Below, piece after piece: positions 21,101 to 27,334 of a stretch of DNA of 64,000 bases. A program made the position numbers and the translations under genes. The DNA lies in NCBI GenBank assembly GCA_028282705.1, contig JANQHI010000008.1, positions 151,644 to 215,643 on the forward strand, read 5' to 3'. How positions within the stretch are numbered: position 1 is the first letter of the stretch; each line of letters opens with the position of its first letter. The notes under the pieces are model-generated. The model made no database searches. It was given only the letters and a program-made list of their open reading frames with translations, and was not told the DNA's origin. The stretch is from Prolixibacteraceae bacterium. GTDB lineage: Bacteria; Bacteroidota; Bacteroidia; Bacteroidales; Prolixibacteraceae.

Positions 21101-22454
21101 ATACCAGATCAGTGCTGCCCAAATCCGTAAAGTCATTGCTGAAAAAGACCTGGAAAACCAAAAATTGCAAATTGAAAATAGTGAGCAGGTATATGGCTAT
21201 ATGAAAAATAAATATACCAATGACAAGCTGTATAATTGGATGGTTACCCAAATATCAACCACTTATTTCCAGTCTTACCAGTTGGCATATGAAATGGCTA
21301 AGAAAGCTGAAAAGTGTTACCAGCATGAACTGGGGGTTGAGAAAAGCTCTTTTATCCAATTTGGGTATTGGGACAGCCTGAAAAAGGGGCTGCTTTCTGG
21401 GGAAAAATTGATGCATGACCTCAAGGACCTTGAAAGAGCCTATATGGATCAGAATAAACGTGAATTGGAAATAACCAAACATATATCCCTTGCCCAGGTG
21501 GCTCCACTTAGCTTAATTGACCTGAAACAAAATGGGGAATGTACCCTTGTATTGCCTGAATGGCTGTTTGATATGGACTACCCAGGGCATTATATGAGGA
21601 GGATTAAAACAGTTTCTATTTCAATTCCTTGTGTTACTGGTCCTTATACAAGCATTAACTGCATTTTATCACTTATTAAGCATGAAACAAGGGTTAGTTC
21701 ATTATTAGATGGAGGGAAGTATAAGAAGAAAGAAGACGCTGAAGATGCCAGGTTTAAAACTCGTTTTGGGGCAATCTCTTCAATTGCAACTAGCAGTGGG
21801 CAGGGTGATAGTGGGATGTTTGAATTGAACTTTAATGATGAAAGGTACCTGCCATTTGAAGGAGCTGGGGCAGATAGTGAGTGGCTTGTAACCATGCCAA
21901 AAGAGAATAATTATTTTGATTTTTCCACCATTTCTGACGTGATCCTGCATGTAAATTATACAGCCAGGAGTGGGGGAGTGGATTTTTCAAACAAGGCACA
22001 AACCTATTTGGATACAATCCTTCCAAGCAACAGTTATAAACTGTTTAGCCTGAAGCATGAGTTCCCAAATGAGTGGCATAAGTTCCTTAATCCAGGAAAT
22101 AGCAGTGACCAGGAATTTGCAGCAAAGCTTACAACTGAACACTATCCTTTCTTTGTCAGGAATAAATTAAGCACATGGATAATTAAAAAAGTAGATTGGT
22201 TTATCCAGTCAGAAGATACAGGTAATTTTGTTTTACTGACTGATGTTATGGCAGGTAGTTATGATACTTTGCCAGGCACAACAGTAAGCTCTTCTGCTGA
22301 ATATGATGATATTAACCACTGGAGGCAGGATTTGAATAACTCCCCAACAGGCGATTTTAAATTTAAGCTCCAAAAGTCAGGTGCTGCCGATTTTAAATCA
22401 TTGGCAACAGGCGACCTTGACAATATTTTTGTAGTGATACATTTAGGTAAATAG
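12177..22454 (+). CDS. Tc toxin TcA subunit (TcdA-like) with N-terminal peptidoglycan-binding-like repeats
   Basis: A 3425-residue TcA-type protein, about 900 residues longer than classical TcdA. Residues about 5-100 look like a transthyretin/carboxypeptidase-regulatory fold. Four PG_binding_1-like repeats follow (about 115-430), each with a pattern like GLVADGKVEKKTMAALN. A second beta-rich domain follows (about 440-560). The TcA shell begins before the VRP1-type motif CECKHCESLYGPAAYFTDM near residue 1018. The pore-forming helical part lies near 2800-3060, with a glycine-rich hydrophobic hairpin around GGLSLIPNFLVGAAGFGG. The TcB-binding end follows, to residue 3425. TcA pentamers bind target cells and inject the TcB-TcC payload. 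The peptidoglycan-binding-like repeats could tether the toxin to cell walls or serve as receptor-binding domains; this is inference. Same strand as the cocoon gene, 91 bp downstream, probably one operon. Confidence 0.9.
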   Translation: MSTSYKISGQVVTHREQKGILNLFVKAWDKEQVIVGFLGKARTDKHGKFVIEVKEEYRSEIFQRRKPDIYFKVYQKRRMIYSTEREIHWNVSDPEKIITIKLKQEIKVAYEQPPVVDVAKVSLETKTKEEVATLHKLLSNMNFKVAEKEVAESRVGASSIKAIKKIQDENNLEVSGKLDANTVELLNREQVDFYFRKSKTRIAGLHEKLEKLGLEIGKDEKKSRHLGEATRDAIASFASSTGIETKDGKITEELYAKLVQEGINQKYSTKTQVGKLQNQLKRVSQIGKLNIEIDGKELTEKTFGESTKKAIQTFQESYNIEPTGELNQATLDKLESVSKSQGYKVKMMPQPKPEDLKLIKTNLRLNKTSPRVADLQKVLTSLGYPISAKESNTYTFGKTTEASVRSYQRSAGLVADGKVEKKTMAALNRDIIYINPGVTTSSSGNYYRVKGSVRDELLKRTGNMAIHVYERKLDGTNPDPLATKKNHQSGFFDFNYQAPIDPITGQIKKNFHLEVKLFNSEDELVASRVQYNVAQTQWFNFNLADEPYRGEPLYFQYLDKLTKKLDGASLGAVSETGDNAQITLLSKETGLPKETVMRLVFCELLAKDINNSEITPEVLFALIKQNFPARLPGNLLEATLQWKNIDKLVEDTSTGLVFSDNDSISGLIDSAIKQNLVSISVKHNKENILESFNSVRNLFTLEKPILVGNGTLKSVLDETSINSSEYEVISMAFANNSGVSDSFWEELESAGLSNAEINDLKATMDLSLVTKSHNPTLHAIKADIADPGNTTFTQASDVAKLDVDGWVQYINDNGGAVPDNMPGDSTDEQIMNYAISLESITGRKYPAISQVARIKQGGNHQLTQIDDIESFLDADPELDFKRVNIDKYDLDNSLNMGKTLKDELKLVQRAHKNAFDSGSCAALVAESMHSSYQIYMTGKTRLVNKLQKRGVAKNTATKIYERAKSQYAQVLARFMEFRPEVNREMPAAIQNFKYDSQEVQDLVSDIPDLEALFGSMDACECKHCESLYGPAAYFTDMLRFLGKHDSLIESGGVPYTVQEILLDRRPDLGNIKLNCQNTHTAMPYIDLACEVLENIISPQQQNFNHQTTLTAPELEAIPEHTRPHAYEVLAGADYPMNNSFNLWQEEARLNLEHFELPRWELMEAFQNIADPTNPSPNKVSIAAEFFKLSTHELNIIKTEASISAQQDVYWGIDTTQASVNVKEFMDITKLTYDELLELLLVKFINDPSGPSPMEIQRLPDNCDLSQQIVTNLTVGRFDLMHRFLRLWRKTGWEMWEIGYLLKNQKVGNNKIDGDVLVKLKEFKQLQDKLGLGVEVLLAFYGNIITESRIQPDKPNVSIPSVYEKHFLDVTSADPTDTSFTVTSLDGSITLATDPVTGYTPVTTILSALAITQEEFDLIDGYTDGTMTLQSLSILFRHSYLAKGLNLSIADLIKFYRASGMAGPFQSTGYTLEFIEQLELVKESGLSMLELEYILHYDKDSSVGLREKTLVQYFEALRGTLEKNKELIEKLNISDADKTMINAVDTSSLTGKTNAEALLVTSITDLQITLGKLSENFTNATFLVDEVNYITSFKDSSSFFVDTLIEMIDTLQSEISNLYGNGENQVISLVAGQFSLKEKEAGVIVNELKAPGTTKKLIDILTDETLAAKDANGDYTEISTTNFPSHFDVYNLVHKVSVLHGKVTFEEEELEWFIKNQASVSVLDYGSLPVKSTAPDASFANWLNLYKFAKFYTKYPEPEDASLVEILKNGIDPIVSKSNTLKLIAALTQWDETEVNALDTGFGLLHASGTLDYAKAGVYMRLEKAMKQAKLTGVECKTMFSWALRDNLQQQKQIASQTKYAIKSKYDSNTWLDKITPIQNKLRERKRYSLVQYHLDNSQRNESTTISVGGKDIPNPLYWKDSTAMFKYFLIDVEMGPDQLTSRLKQAISSVQFFVQRCFLNLEQRYVQVSQEDKTDVASENAWSQWKWMKTYRVWEANRKVFFYPENWIEPELRDDKSPFFEELEQELMQGEVTDDNAEVAFLNYLHKVDEVANLEVCGLYHEYEDLNDEYEGYEIDNVHVVARTKDDPSTYFHRIFDMNYSTWTAWEKIDVDITGDHAVPVVYNRKLHIFWLSFIEKPQKVSKNPAAKATTGPSDAPEAQKVLEIQLCWTVKKDNGWKPKSISKLKLIHPWERPYFSYHLKPFYKSYTNELWLDLYITTSKEFNERKFYDPYWTEGTPKYAKATHIGFNETYRPWHSSSFIFNGKVKEVKMNALSGQYRLITESKPTGNSLVGTDSVAYVQTNYSEDGRAISKFSTYDDGPKLDLPSGMHYHNNHLRNNQHYNINNSQLNILANGSTQTLLNGANKPFELVIDHQDIPFDAYNTDHPFFYQDAQRAFFIKPDWLEHFDDYGNLTGKTRQYGCNAFYHPYTTLFIRELNRDGLDALLTRKVQTKPASFPPGNDFTFSLEYLPVSKLKVDGNAAKDIVDFSLSGAYSIYNWEVFFHAPMMIANRLMQNQRFEEAMKWFHYIFDPTNIDAISSPQRYWITKPFYEHNDKDYSSQRIENILTNIDAPEFQKQLIAWRNDPFKPHLIARYRPVAYQKNVVMKYLDNLIAWGDQLFRRDTMESINEASSRYMLASEILGERPKEVPNVEHEELSFNELPNLDDFGNTRVDVIIENTLLPIKVTGSKDGLEPLPNLDTLYFGIPGNDFMLKYWNIIYDRMFKIRNSMNIEGVKRTLSLFAPPIDPALLVKAAAAGMDLSTVLNDISAGTPHYRFRTVLQKAVEFCSDVKQLGDKLLSALEKKDVEGLAQLRTQHEIQLSKGIKLIKEKEVDEADEAQEALEKSKELAKTKETYYGGREYMNTAEIIGFSLNTASTALDAAIAFGYILSGGLSLIPNFLVGAAGFGGTPEVNATMGGQSISNSAELAVKTISSIASALQKGANLAETQARYQRRMDDWKHQKELASIEVEQIEYQISAAQIRKVIAEKDLENQKLQIENSEQVYGYMKNKYTNDKLYNWMVTQISTTYFQSYQLAYEMAKKAEKCYQHELGVEKSSFIQFGYWDSLKKGLLSGEKLMHDLKDLERAYMDQNKRELEITKHISLAQVAPLSLIDLKQNGECTLVLPEWLFDMDYPGHYMRRIKTVSISIPCVTGPYTSINCILSLIKHETRVSSLLDGGKYKKKEDAEDARFKTRFGAISSIATSSGQGDSGMFELNFNDERYLPFEGAGADSEWLVTMPKENNYFDFSTISDVILHVNYTARSGGVDFSNKAQTYLDTILPSNSYKLFSLKHEFPNEWHKFLNPGNSSDQEFAAKLTTEHYPFFVRNKLSTWIIKKVDWFIQSEDTGNFVLLTDVMAGSYDTLPGTTVSSSAEYDDINHWRQDLNNSPTGDFKFKLQKSGAADFKSLATGDLDNIFVVIHLGK

Positions 22455-22470
22455 TAATTTAAGGTTAAAA

Positions 22471-22803
22471 ATGGGTACAAGCTTGTTAGGTAAGGTAAAA
22501 GGCTATGTAGTTTCGTGCTGCAAACCAGATATGGTGTTGGTTTTTGGTTCATATGCTAGGGGAGAGGCAAATAAATTCAGTGACCTTGACCTGGTGGTTG
22601 TATGTAACTACGTGTACAACAGGAAGATGCTAGAGCGGAAAATAAAATCTGATATCAGGAGGTATAGCCTAAAAGCTGATGTTATGGTAAGGTCACAGTG
22701 CGAAATCATGGAGGCAATTAAAGACCCACACAGTTTTCTGGGCTCTATACTAGAAAAAGCAAAAATTATTTATAAAAAGCCAGCATATTCCATTGATAAT
22801 TAA
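22471..22803 (+). CDS. Minimal nucleotidyltransferase (MNT-like, Pol beta superfamily)
   Basis: A 110-residue protein with the NTase signature VFGSYARGEANKFSDLDLVV: GS followed by D-x-D, the two acidic residues that bind metal. It is 16 bp behind the TcA stop on the same strand, so it is probably co-transcribed. MNT proteins usually pair with a HEPN partner in toxin-antitoxin systems, where they AMPylate HEPN toxins, or act as stand-alone transferases. No HEPN-like frame is seen on either side. Its place in a Tc operon is unusual: it could modify a toxin subunit or be a passenger gene. The family call is firm, the substrate unknown. Confidence 0.85.
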   Translation: MGTSLLGKVKGYVVSCCKPDMVLVFGSYARGEANKFSDLDLVVVCNYVYNRKMLERKIKSDIRRYSLKADVMVRSQCEIMEAIKDPHSFLGSILEKAKIIYKKPAYSIDN

Positions 22804-22924
22804 ATTATTATAACTATATTAGATATGCATGAAGTTGGGATTACTTAAAACGGTAGTATTAGAGGGTGAATTTGGATGAAAATCACATGAGGCTACAGTA
22901 GAAAAAGGATTTTGGCATTTTAAT

Positions 22925-22960
22925 CGAGCGTTCGTTGTGTTGCAAGGAGGGCTCGTTTTT
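22925..22960 (+). terminator. Possible terminator of the Tc toxin operon
   Basis: CGAGC (22925-22929) pairs with GCTCG (22951-22955), followed directly by five T residues. The stem is only 5 bp and the loop 21 nt, so this is a weak candidate. Confidence 0.35.
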
Positions 22961-23099
22961 CTTTTGTAAACAGCTTATATAATGAGGTTTGAAGTATTTT
23001 TTCCAATTCAAAGCGGAAATGACGCGTGAATAGTATTAACTATTTAAGGAATTTTGTTTCTAAAGAAAACACATCAAAAGGATACTGTACTAACTTTTA

Positions 23100-23151
23100 C
23101 ATAAAATCTTTGACGATATATGACTTTGCAAGCCATATATCTGATTTTATG
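23100..23151. repeat. Interrupted inverted repeat of unknown role
   Basis: Outer arms CATAAAATC (23100-23108) and GATTTTATG (23143-23151) enclose inner arms GATATATG (23115-23122) and CATATATC (23134-23141) around an 11-nt loop. All 17 pairs match, with a 6-nt versus 1-nt bulge between arms. There is no T run, so it is not a simple terminator. It could be a structured RNA, a MITE remnant or a protein site. Confidence 0.6.
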
Positions 23152-23247
23152 CAAACCAGCAGAGCTGGGCGTATTGGCTTAGGTATTCCAAAATAAACAA
23201 ATATATACATTTGTCCTATAATTGATATTAAGTTAAATAGGATATAT

Positions 23248-23281
23248 AAAAAAAATAGGAGGTAATATTTAAAACCTCCTA
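23248..23281 (-). terminator. Rho-independent terminator of the TPR gene
   Basis: On the minus strand a perfect 8-bp stem (TAGGAGGT at 23256-23263 against ACCTCCTA at 23274-23281, 10-nt loop) is followed by eight T (A run 23248-23255 on the plus strand). It starts 12 bp past the TPR stop. Confidence 0.85.
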
Positions 23282-23292
23282 CTTTTCTATTA

Positions 23293-24471
23293 TTATAGGT
23301 TTTCTATCTTTTCAACCATTTCATTGTATTTTTCCATATTCTTCATCCTGTAATACAGGTTTTTCAAGGATTCTAACGTGGAAACATCTTTGTCATTTAA
23401 CTCAAGGCATTTTTCCATGTAAGGCAATGCTTTTTCAAACCACACATCTGCTTTTGCCTTTTCTTCTTCATATTTTTGTGTTTCATTTGTAGGAACAGCA
23501 TTTGCTATTTCAATCTGCTTAACACCTTTGTTATAATACAAGGCTCCAAGGTTATAATATGAATTAAAATCATCGTCTTTTAACTCAATAGCTTTAGTAT
23601 AGCACCTAATGGCCTCTTCAGTATTTTCAACCTTGTCATGCAATGTTCCTTTTGCAAAATATAGTGAAGCATTATCAGGGTCTTTTTCTGTTGCCAGGTC
23701 AAGGTATTTCATGGCATCATCAGTTTTATCAGTATCCAGGTAAATGTTGATCATTTTGAAAAGGATACCAGTATCATCAGGAAATTTTAGGAAACCCTCT
23801 TTTAAAGCCTCTAAAGAGCCAATTGTGTCTTTTTTTGCTTCATATGAACTTGCAATTAACTGGTAAGTACGCGCCCCATTGTAGCCATATTTAGCAGCTT
23901 CTGCGTAATATTTAATGGCTTTGTCATAGTTTTGCGCATTGTAAGCAGCTAAACCTGTATTAAAAATAATTACTGTGTCAACAGCATTAGGGGTGTCAGC
24001 CTTCATTACAGGAAGCCCTTGTAATTCAAGTATTTGCTCAAATGAAAGCAATGCCTGTTTAAAATTGTCCTCATTAAATGCATTAATAGCCTGGCTTGTC
24101 AGGTCACTGGTAAGCAAGGTCAGTTTAATTTTAAGGCTTTTGCCAAATTTGTCTTTAGCATCCAATTGCAATGCTTTTTTATATGATTCAAAAGCAACAG
24201 TTAATGGGTCTTCAGCCAATTTTTTAACAGCTTCATCTTTCGATTGGTAAATTGCCTGGTATATCTCTCCCCTAACTTCCCAAGTACGTGGCCATGGAAT
24301 TGATTTTAGTGCTTTTTCATTATCTGGGTCAACAGTACTTTCTATGGCTTCCAGGGCTTTATCTAATTTTCCTGTGTCTTTATAACTTAAAGCACTCGTT
24401 ACTTTCCCTTTTTGTGCGAAAACAAATCCGGTAAAAAATATCAGGGTTAGCAAAATGATTAACTTTTTCAT
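23293..24471 (-). CDS. Exported TPR-repeat protein
   Basis: A 392-residue protein with a signal peptide (MKKLIILLTLIFFTGFVFAQ, likely cut after the AFA-like FAQ region) followed by several tetratricopeptide repeats. The clearest lie at about 170-200 (AAYNAQNYDKAIKYYAEAAKYG) and 260-315 (LYFAKGTLHDKVENTEEAIR and YYNLGALYYNKG). TPR arrays are protein-binding scaffolds; this one should work in the periplasm or at the cell surface. It is 98 bp downstream of gyrA on the same strand and may be partly co-transcribed, ending at the hairpin just past its stop. No enzymatic motif is visible and the specific role is unknown. Confidence 0.85.
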   Translation of the reverse strand: MKKLIILLTLIFFTGFVFAQKGKVTSALSYKDTGKLDKALEAIESTVDPDNEKALKSIPWPRTWEVRGEIYQAIYQSKDEAVKKLAEDPLTVAFESYKKALQLDAKDKFGKSLKIKLTLLTSDLTSQAINAFNEDNFKQALLSFEQILELQGLPVMKADTPNAVDTVIIFNTGLAAYNAQNYDKAIKYYAEAAKYGYNGARTYQLIASSYEAKKDTIGSLEALKEGFLKFPDDTGILFKMINIYLDTDKTDDAMKYLDLATEKDPDNASLYFAKGTLHDKVENTEEAIRCYTKAIELKDDDFNSYYNLGALYYNKGVKQIEIANAVPTNETQKYEEEKAKADVWFEKALPYMEKCLELNDKDVSTLESLKNLYYRMKNMEKYNEMVEKIENL

Positions 24472-24569
24472 TTCTATGATTTTAAATTTTTAATTTGGTA
24501 CAAAATTATATGATTATTGTTTTTTTTCAAATAACGCTTGTTAAATCTCTTAATTTAAATCTATTATAA

Positions 24570-27059
24570 TCATTCTTTGGATGTATCATCTTCTAAACCA
24601 GTTGATTCTTCATGTTCTTCATCTGTAATGGATACCCTGGCTACTGAGGCTATTTTGTCTTCATCTTTCAGGTTGATCACCCTAACACCTTGAGCAGCCC
24701 TCCCTATAACTGGAATCTGGCTTACAGCCAAACGTATGGTCAACCCTCCTTGTGTAATAATCATCAGGTCATTTTCATCCTGAACACTTTTTATGGCTAT
24801 CAAATTACCTGTCTTTTCAGTGATATTAATGGTTTTTACCCCTTTACCTCCACGGTTGGTAATCCTGTAGTCATCAATTTTTGAGCGTTTCCCATATCCA
24901 TTTTCAGAAATTACAAGAACGTTTTCGGCCTGGTTCTCAACACAAATCATGCCAACCACTTCATCTTCCTCATAACCAAGGGTTACCCCTTTTACGCCAG
25001 AAGCAGTCCTACCTATGGCACGCACTATATTTTCGTTAAACCTGATGGCTTTTCCCGATTTTACAGCCATAAGGATTTCGTGGTTCCCATTTGTAAGCCT
25101 TGCTTCAAGGAGCTGATCTCCTTCTTTAATGGTAATGGCATTTACCCCATTTTGCCTTGGCCTTGAATAAGCTTCAAGTGTTGTTTTTTTAATAATCCCT
25201 TTCTTGGTACAAAGGATTATATAATTTGAGTTGATAAAATCCTTGTCAGCCAATGTTTTAACATTAATAAATGCCAATACCTTATCATCTGGTTCAATAT
25301 TTAAGATATTTTGGATAGCCCTTCCTTTTGATGATTTGCTTCCTTCGGGGATCTGGTATACTTTTAACCAGAAGCATTTTCCTTTTTGCGTAAACAAAAG
25401 GATTGTATTGTGCATTGAAGCTATGAACATATGTTCAAGGAAGTCTTCGTCGCGCGTGGTTCCGCCTTTAGAGCCAACCCCTCCCCTTCCTTGCGTCCTG
25501 AACTCAGCTAATGGGGTCCTTTTTATATAACCAAGGTGGGAAATGGTGATCACCATATCTTCATCTGCATAAAAGTCTTCAGGGTTAAATTCTTCTGCAT
25601 TTTGCTCCAGCTCAGTCCTACGCCCATCCCCAAACTTTTCCTTAACCTCAAGCAATTCATCTTTTATAATATCCATCCTCATAGATTCATTTTCAAGGAT
25701 CGATTTCAAGTGTTCTATAAGTTTCATCAGGTCTTCATATTCAGCCCTGAGTTTATCCTGTTCTAAACCAGTAAGTTGACGCAAACGCATTTCTACTATT
25801 GCCCTTGCCTGCACATCTGTTAGTTCAAACCGTTCAATTAGTTTTTCTCTGGCTTCATCAGGCGTTTTTGATCCTCTGATGATGGCAATAACCTCATCAA
25901 TGTTATCACTGGCAATGATCAGCCCTTCCAGTATATGGGCTCTTTTCTCAGCCTGTTCCAATTCATATTGCGTGCGCCTGGTTACCACATCATGGCGGTG
26001 GTCAACAAAATGCCTGATCAGGTCTTTTAAGTTCAGTACCTTTGGCCTTCCGTTGACAAGGGCGATGTTATTTACATTAAATGAAGTTTGTAATTGCGTG
26101 TATTTGTATAATTTATTTAAAACAACATTGCTCATGGCATCACGCTTCAGGTCATAAACCACGCGCATACCATCCCTGTCTGATTCATCATTGACATTTG
26201 AGATACCTTCAATTTTCTTATCATTGACCAGGTCAGCTGTTTTCTGGATCATTTCTGCCCTGTTGACCAGGTAAGGGATTTCAGTTACAATGATTTTTTC
26301 CCTGCCTCCTTCATTTTCTATATGGGCTTTACCCCTCAGCACTATCCTGCCTTTACCTATTTCATAAGCATCTCTTACCCCCTGGTAACCATAAATAATG
26401 CCTCCAGTTGCGAAATCAGGTGCAACAATAATTTCTATAAGCTCATCAATTGAAATATCTTTATTATCTATATAAGCAATTGTAGCATCAACTGTATCTG
26501 ATAAATTATGTGGTGGCATATTGGTAGCCATCCCAACAGCAATACCAGAGGTCCCATTGACCAATAAGTTTGGTAACCTGGTAGGTAGCACAGTTGGTTC
26601 ATTTAATGATTCATCAAAGTTGGGCTGGAAATCAACAGTATTTTTATCGAGGTCAGCAAGGGTGAGTTCTGCAATCTTTGCTAAACGGGCTTCTGTATAA
26701 CGCATTGCTGCGGGGCTATCACCATCAACAGAGCCATAGTTTCCCTGCCCGTCTACCAGTGGGTACCTTAATGACCAGTCTTGAGCCATCCTCACCATGG
26801 TAAAATAAACAGAAGAATCACCATGAGGATGGTATTTTCCAAGCACCTCTCCCACTATCCTGGCAGATTTTTTATATGCCCTGTTTGAAAATACGCCTAA
26901 TTCGCTCATGCCATACAAAACCCTGCGATGCACAGGCTTTAACCCATCCCTTACATCAGGCAGTGCACGTGATACAATTACTGACATTGAATAATCAATG
27001 TAAGCTGTTTTCATCTGCTCCTCAATGTTGATCCTGATAATTTTTTCTCCTTCAGTCAT
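24570..27059 (-). CDS. gyrA: DNA gyrase subunit A
   Basis: An 829-residue type IIA topoisomerase subunit that cuts and reseals DNA while GyrB drives supercoiling. The N-terminus is full length ([20 protein letters not shown]). The catalytic tyrosine is Tyr121 in RYTE, equal to E. coli Tyr122. The GyrA box reads [10 protein letters not shown] near residue 520, which favours gyrase over ParC. The C-terminal beta-pinwheel blades follow and an acidic tail ends the protein. In the quinolone region [20 protein letters not shown], Ser82 (E. coli Ser83) is kept, but the residue at E. coli Asp87 is Phe86. Divergent from clpC across 275 bp. Confidence 0.95.
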   Translation of the reverse strand: MTEGEKIIRINIEEQMKTAYIDYSMSVIVSRALPDVRDGLKPVHRRVLYGMSELGVFSNRAYKKSARIVGEVLGKYHPHGDSSVYFTMVRMAQDWSLRYPLVDGQGNYGSVDGDSPAAMRYTEARLAKIAELTLADLDKNTVDFQPNFDESLNEPTVLPTRLPNLLVNGTSGIAVGMATNMPPHNLSDTVDATIAYIDNKDISIDELIEIIVAPDFATGGIIYGYQGVRDAYEIGKGRIVLRGKAHIENEGGREKIIVTEIPYLVNRAEMIQKTADLVNDKKIEGISNVNDESDRDGMRVVYDLKRDAMSNVVLNKLYKYTQLQTSFNVNNIALVNGRPKVLNLKDLIRHFVDHRHDVVTRRTQYELEQAEKRAHILEGLIIASDNIDEVIAIIRGSKTPDEAREKLIERFELTDVQARAIVEMRLRQLTGLEQDKLRAEYEDLMKLIEHLKSILENESMRMDIIKDELLEVKEKFGDGRRTELEQNAEEFNPEDFYADEDMVITISHLGYIKRTPLAEFRTQGRGGVGSKGGTTRDEDFLEHMFIASMHNTILLFTQKGKCFWLKVYQIPEGSKSSKGRAIQNILNIEPDDKVLAFINVKTLADKDFINSNYIILCTKKGIIKKTTLEAYSRPRQNGVNAITIKEGDQLLEARLTNGNHEILMAVKSGKAIRFNENIVRAIGRTASGVKGVTLGYEEDEVVGMICVENQAENVLVISENGYGKRSKIDDYRITNRGGKGVKTINITEKTGNLIAIKSVQDENDLMIITQGGLTIRLAVSQIPVIGRAAQGVRVINLKDEDKIASVARVSITDEEHEESTGLEDDTSKE

Positions 27060-27334
27060 TTATATACTATTTTAAATATATTTTCCTTCAAATTTTTAAG
27101 ACCTACAAAAATAGTAAATACTATGGCATTTTTAATCAATAATACAAACCATTTCAAATCTTTTATTTAGAAGATATTAACATATTAACTGACAAATTTT
27201 CATGAATAAAATATTAGCCCTTGATAACTTCTTGGTAATTTTGCAAAACAGGTATCAATTTTTCCGTAATTTAGTATTTCAACTTTTAGGAATGGTATTT
27301 GTTTATTATTGATAAATTTTTGAAAGAAAATAAT

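Larger units (their letters stand above)
22804..23292. other. Non-coding 489-bp interval between the NTase and TPR genes
   Basis: I find no credible gene here. The converging genes leave an AT-rich gap that holds a weak hairpin plus T run (22925-22960), a long interrupted inverted repeat (23100-23151) and a strong terminator for the minus-strand TPR gene (23248-23281). Confidence 0.6.

Noticed and set aside
27236..27243. TAATTTTG as the clpC promoter
   Set aside because: Matches TAnnTTTG but has no -33 element at the right distance and such boxes are frequent in AT-rich DNA.
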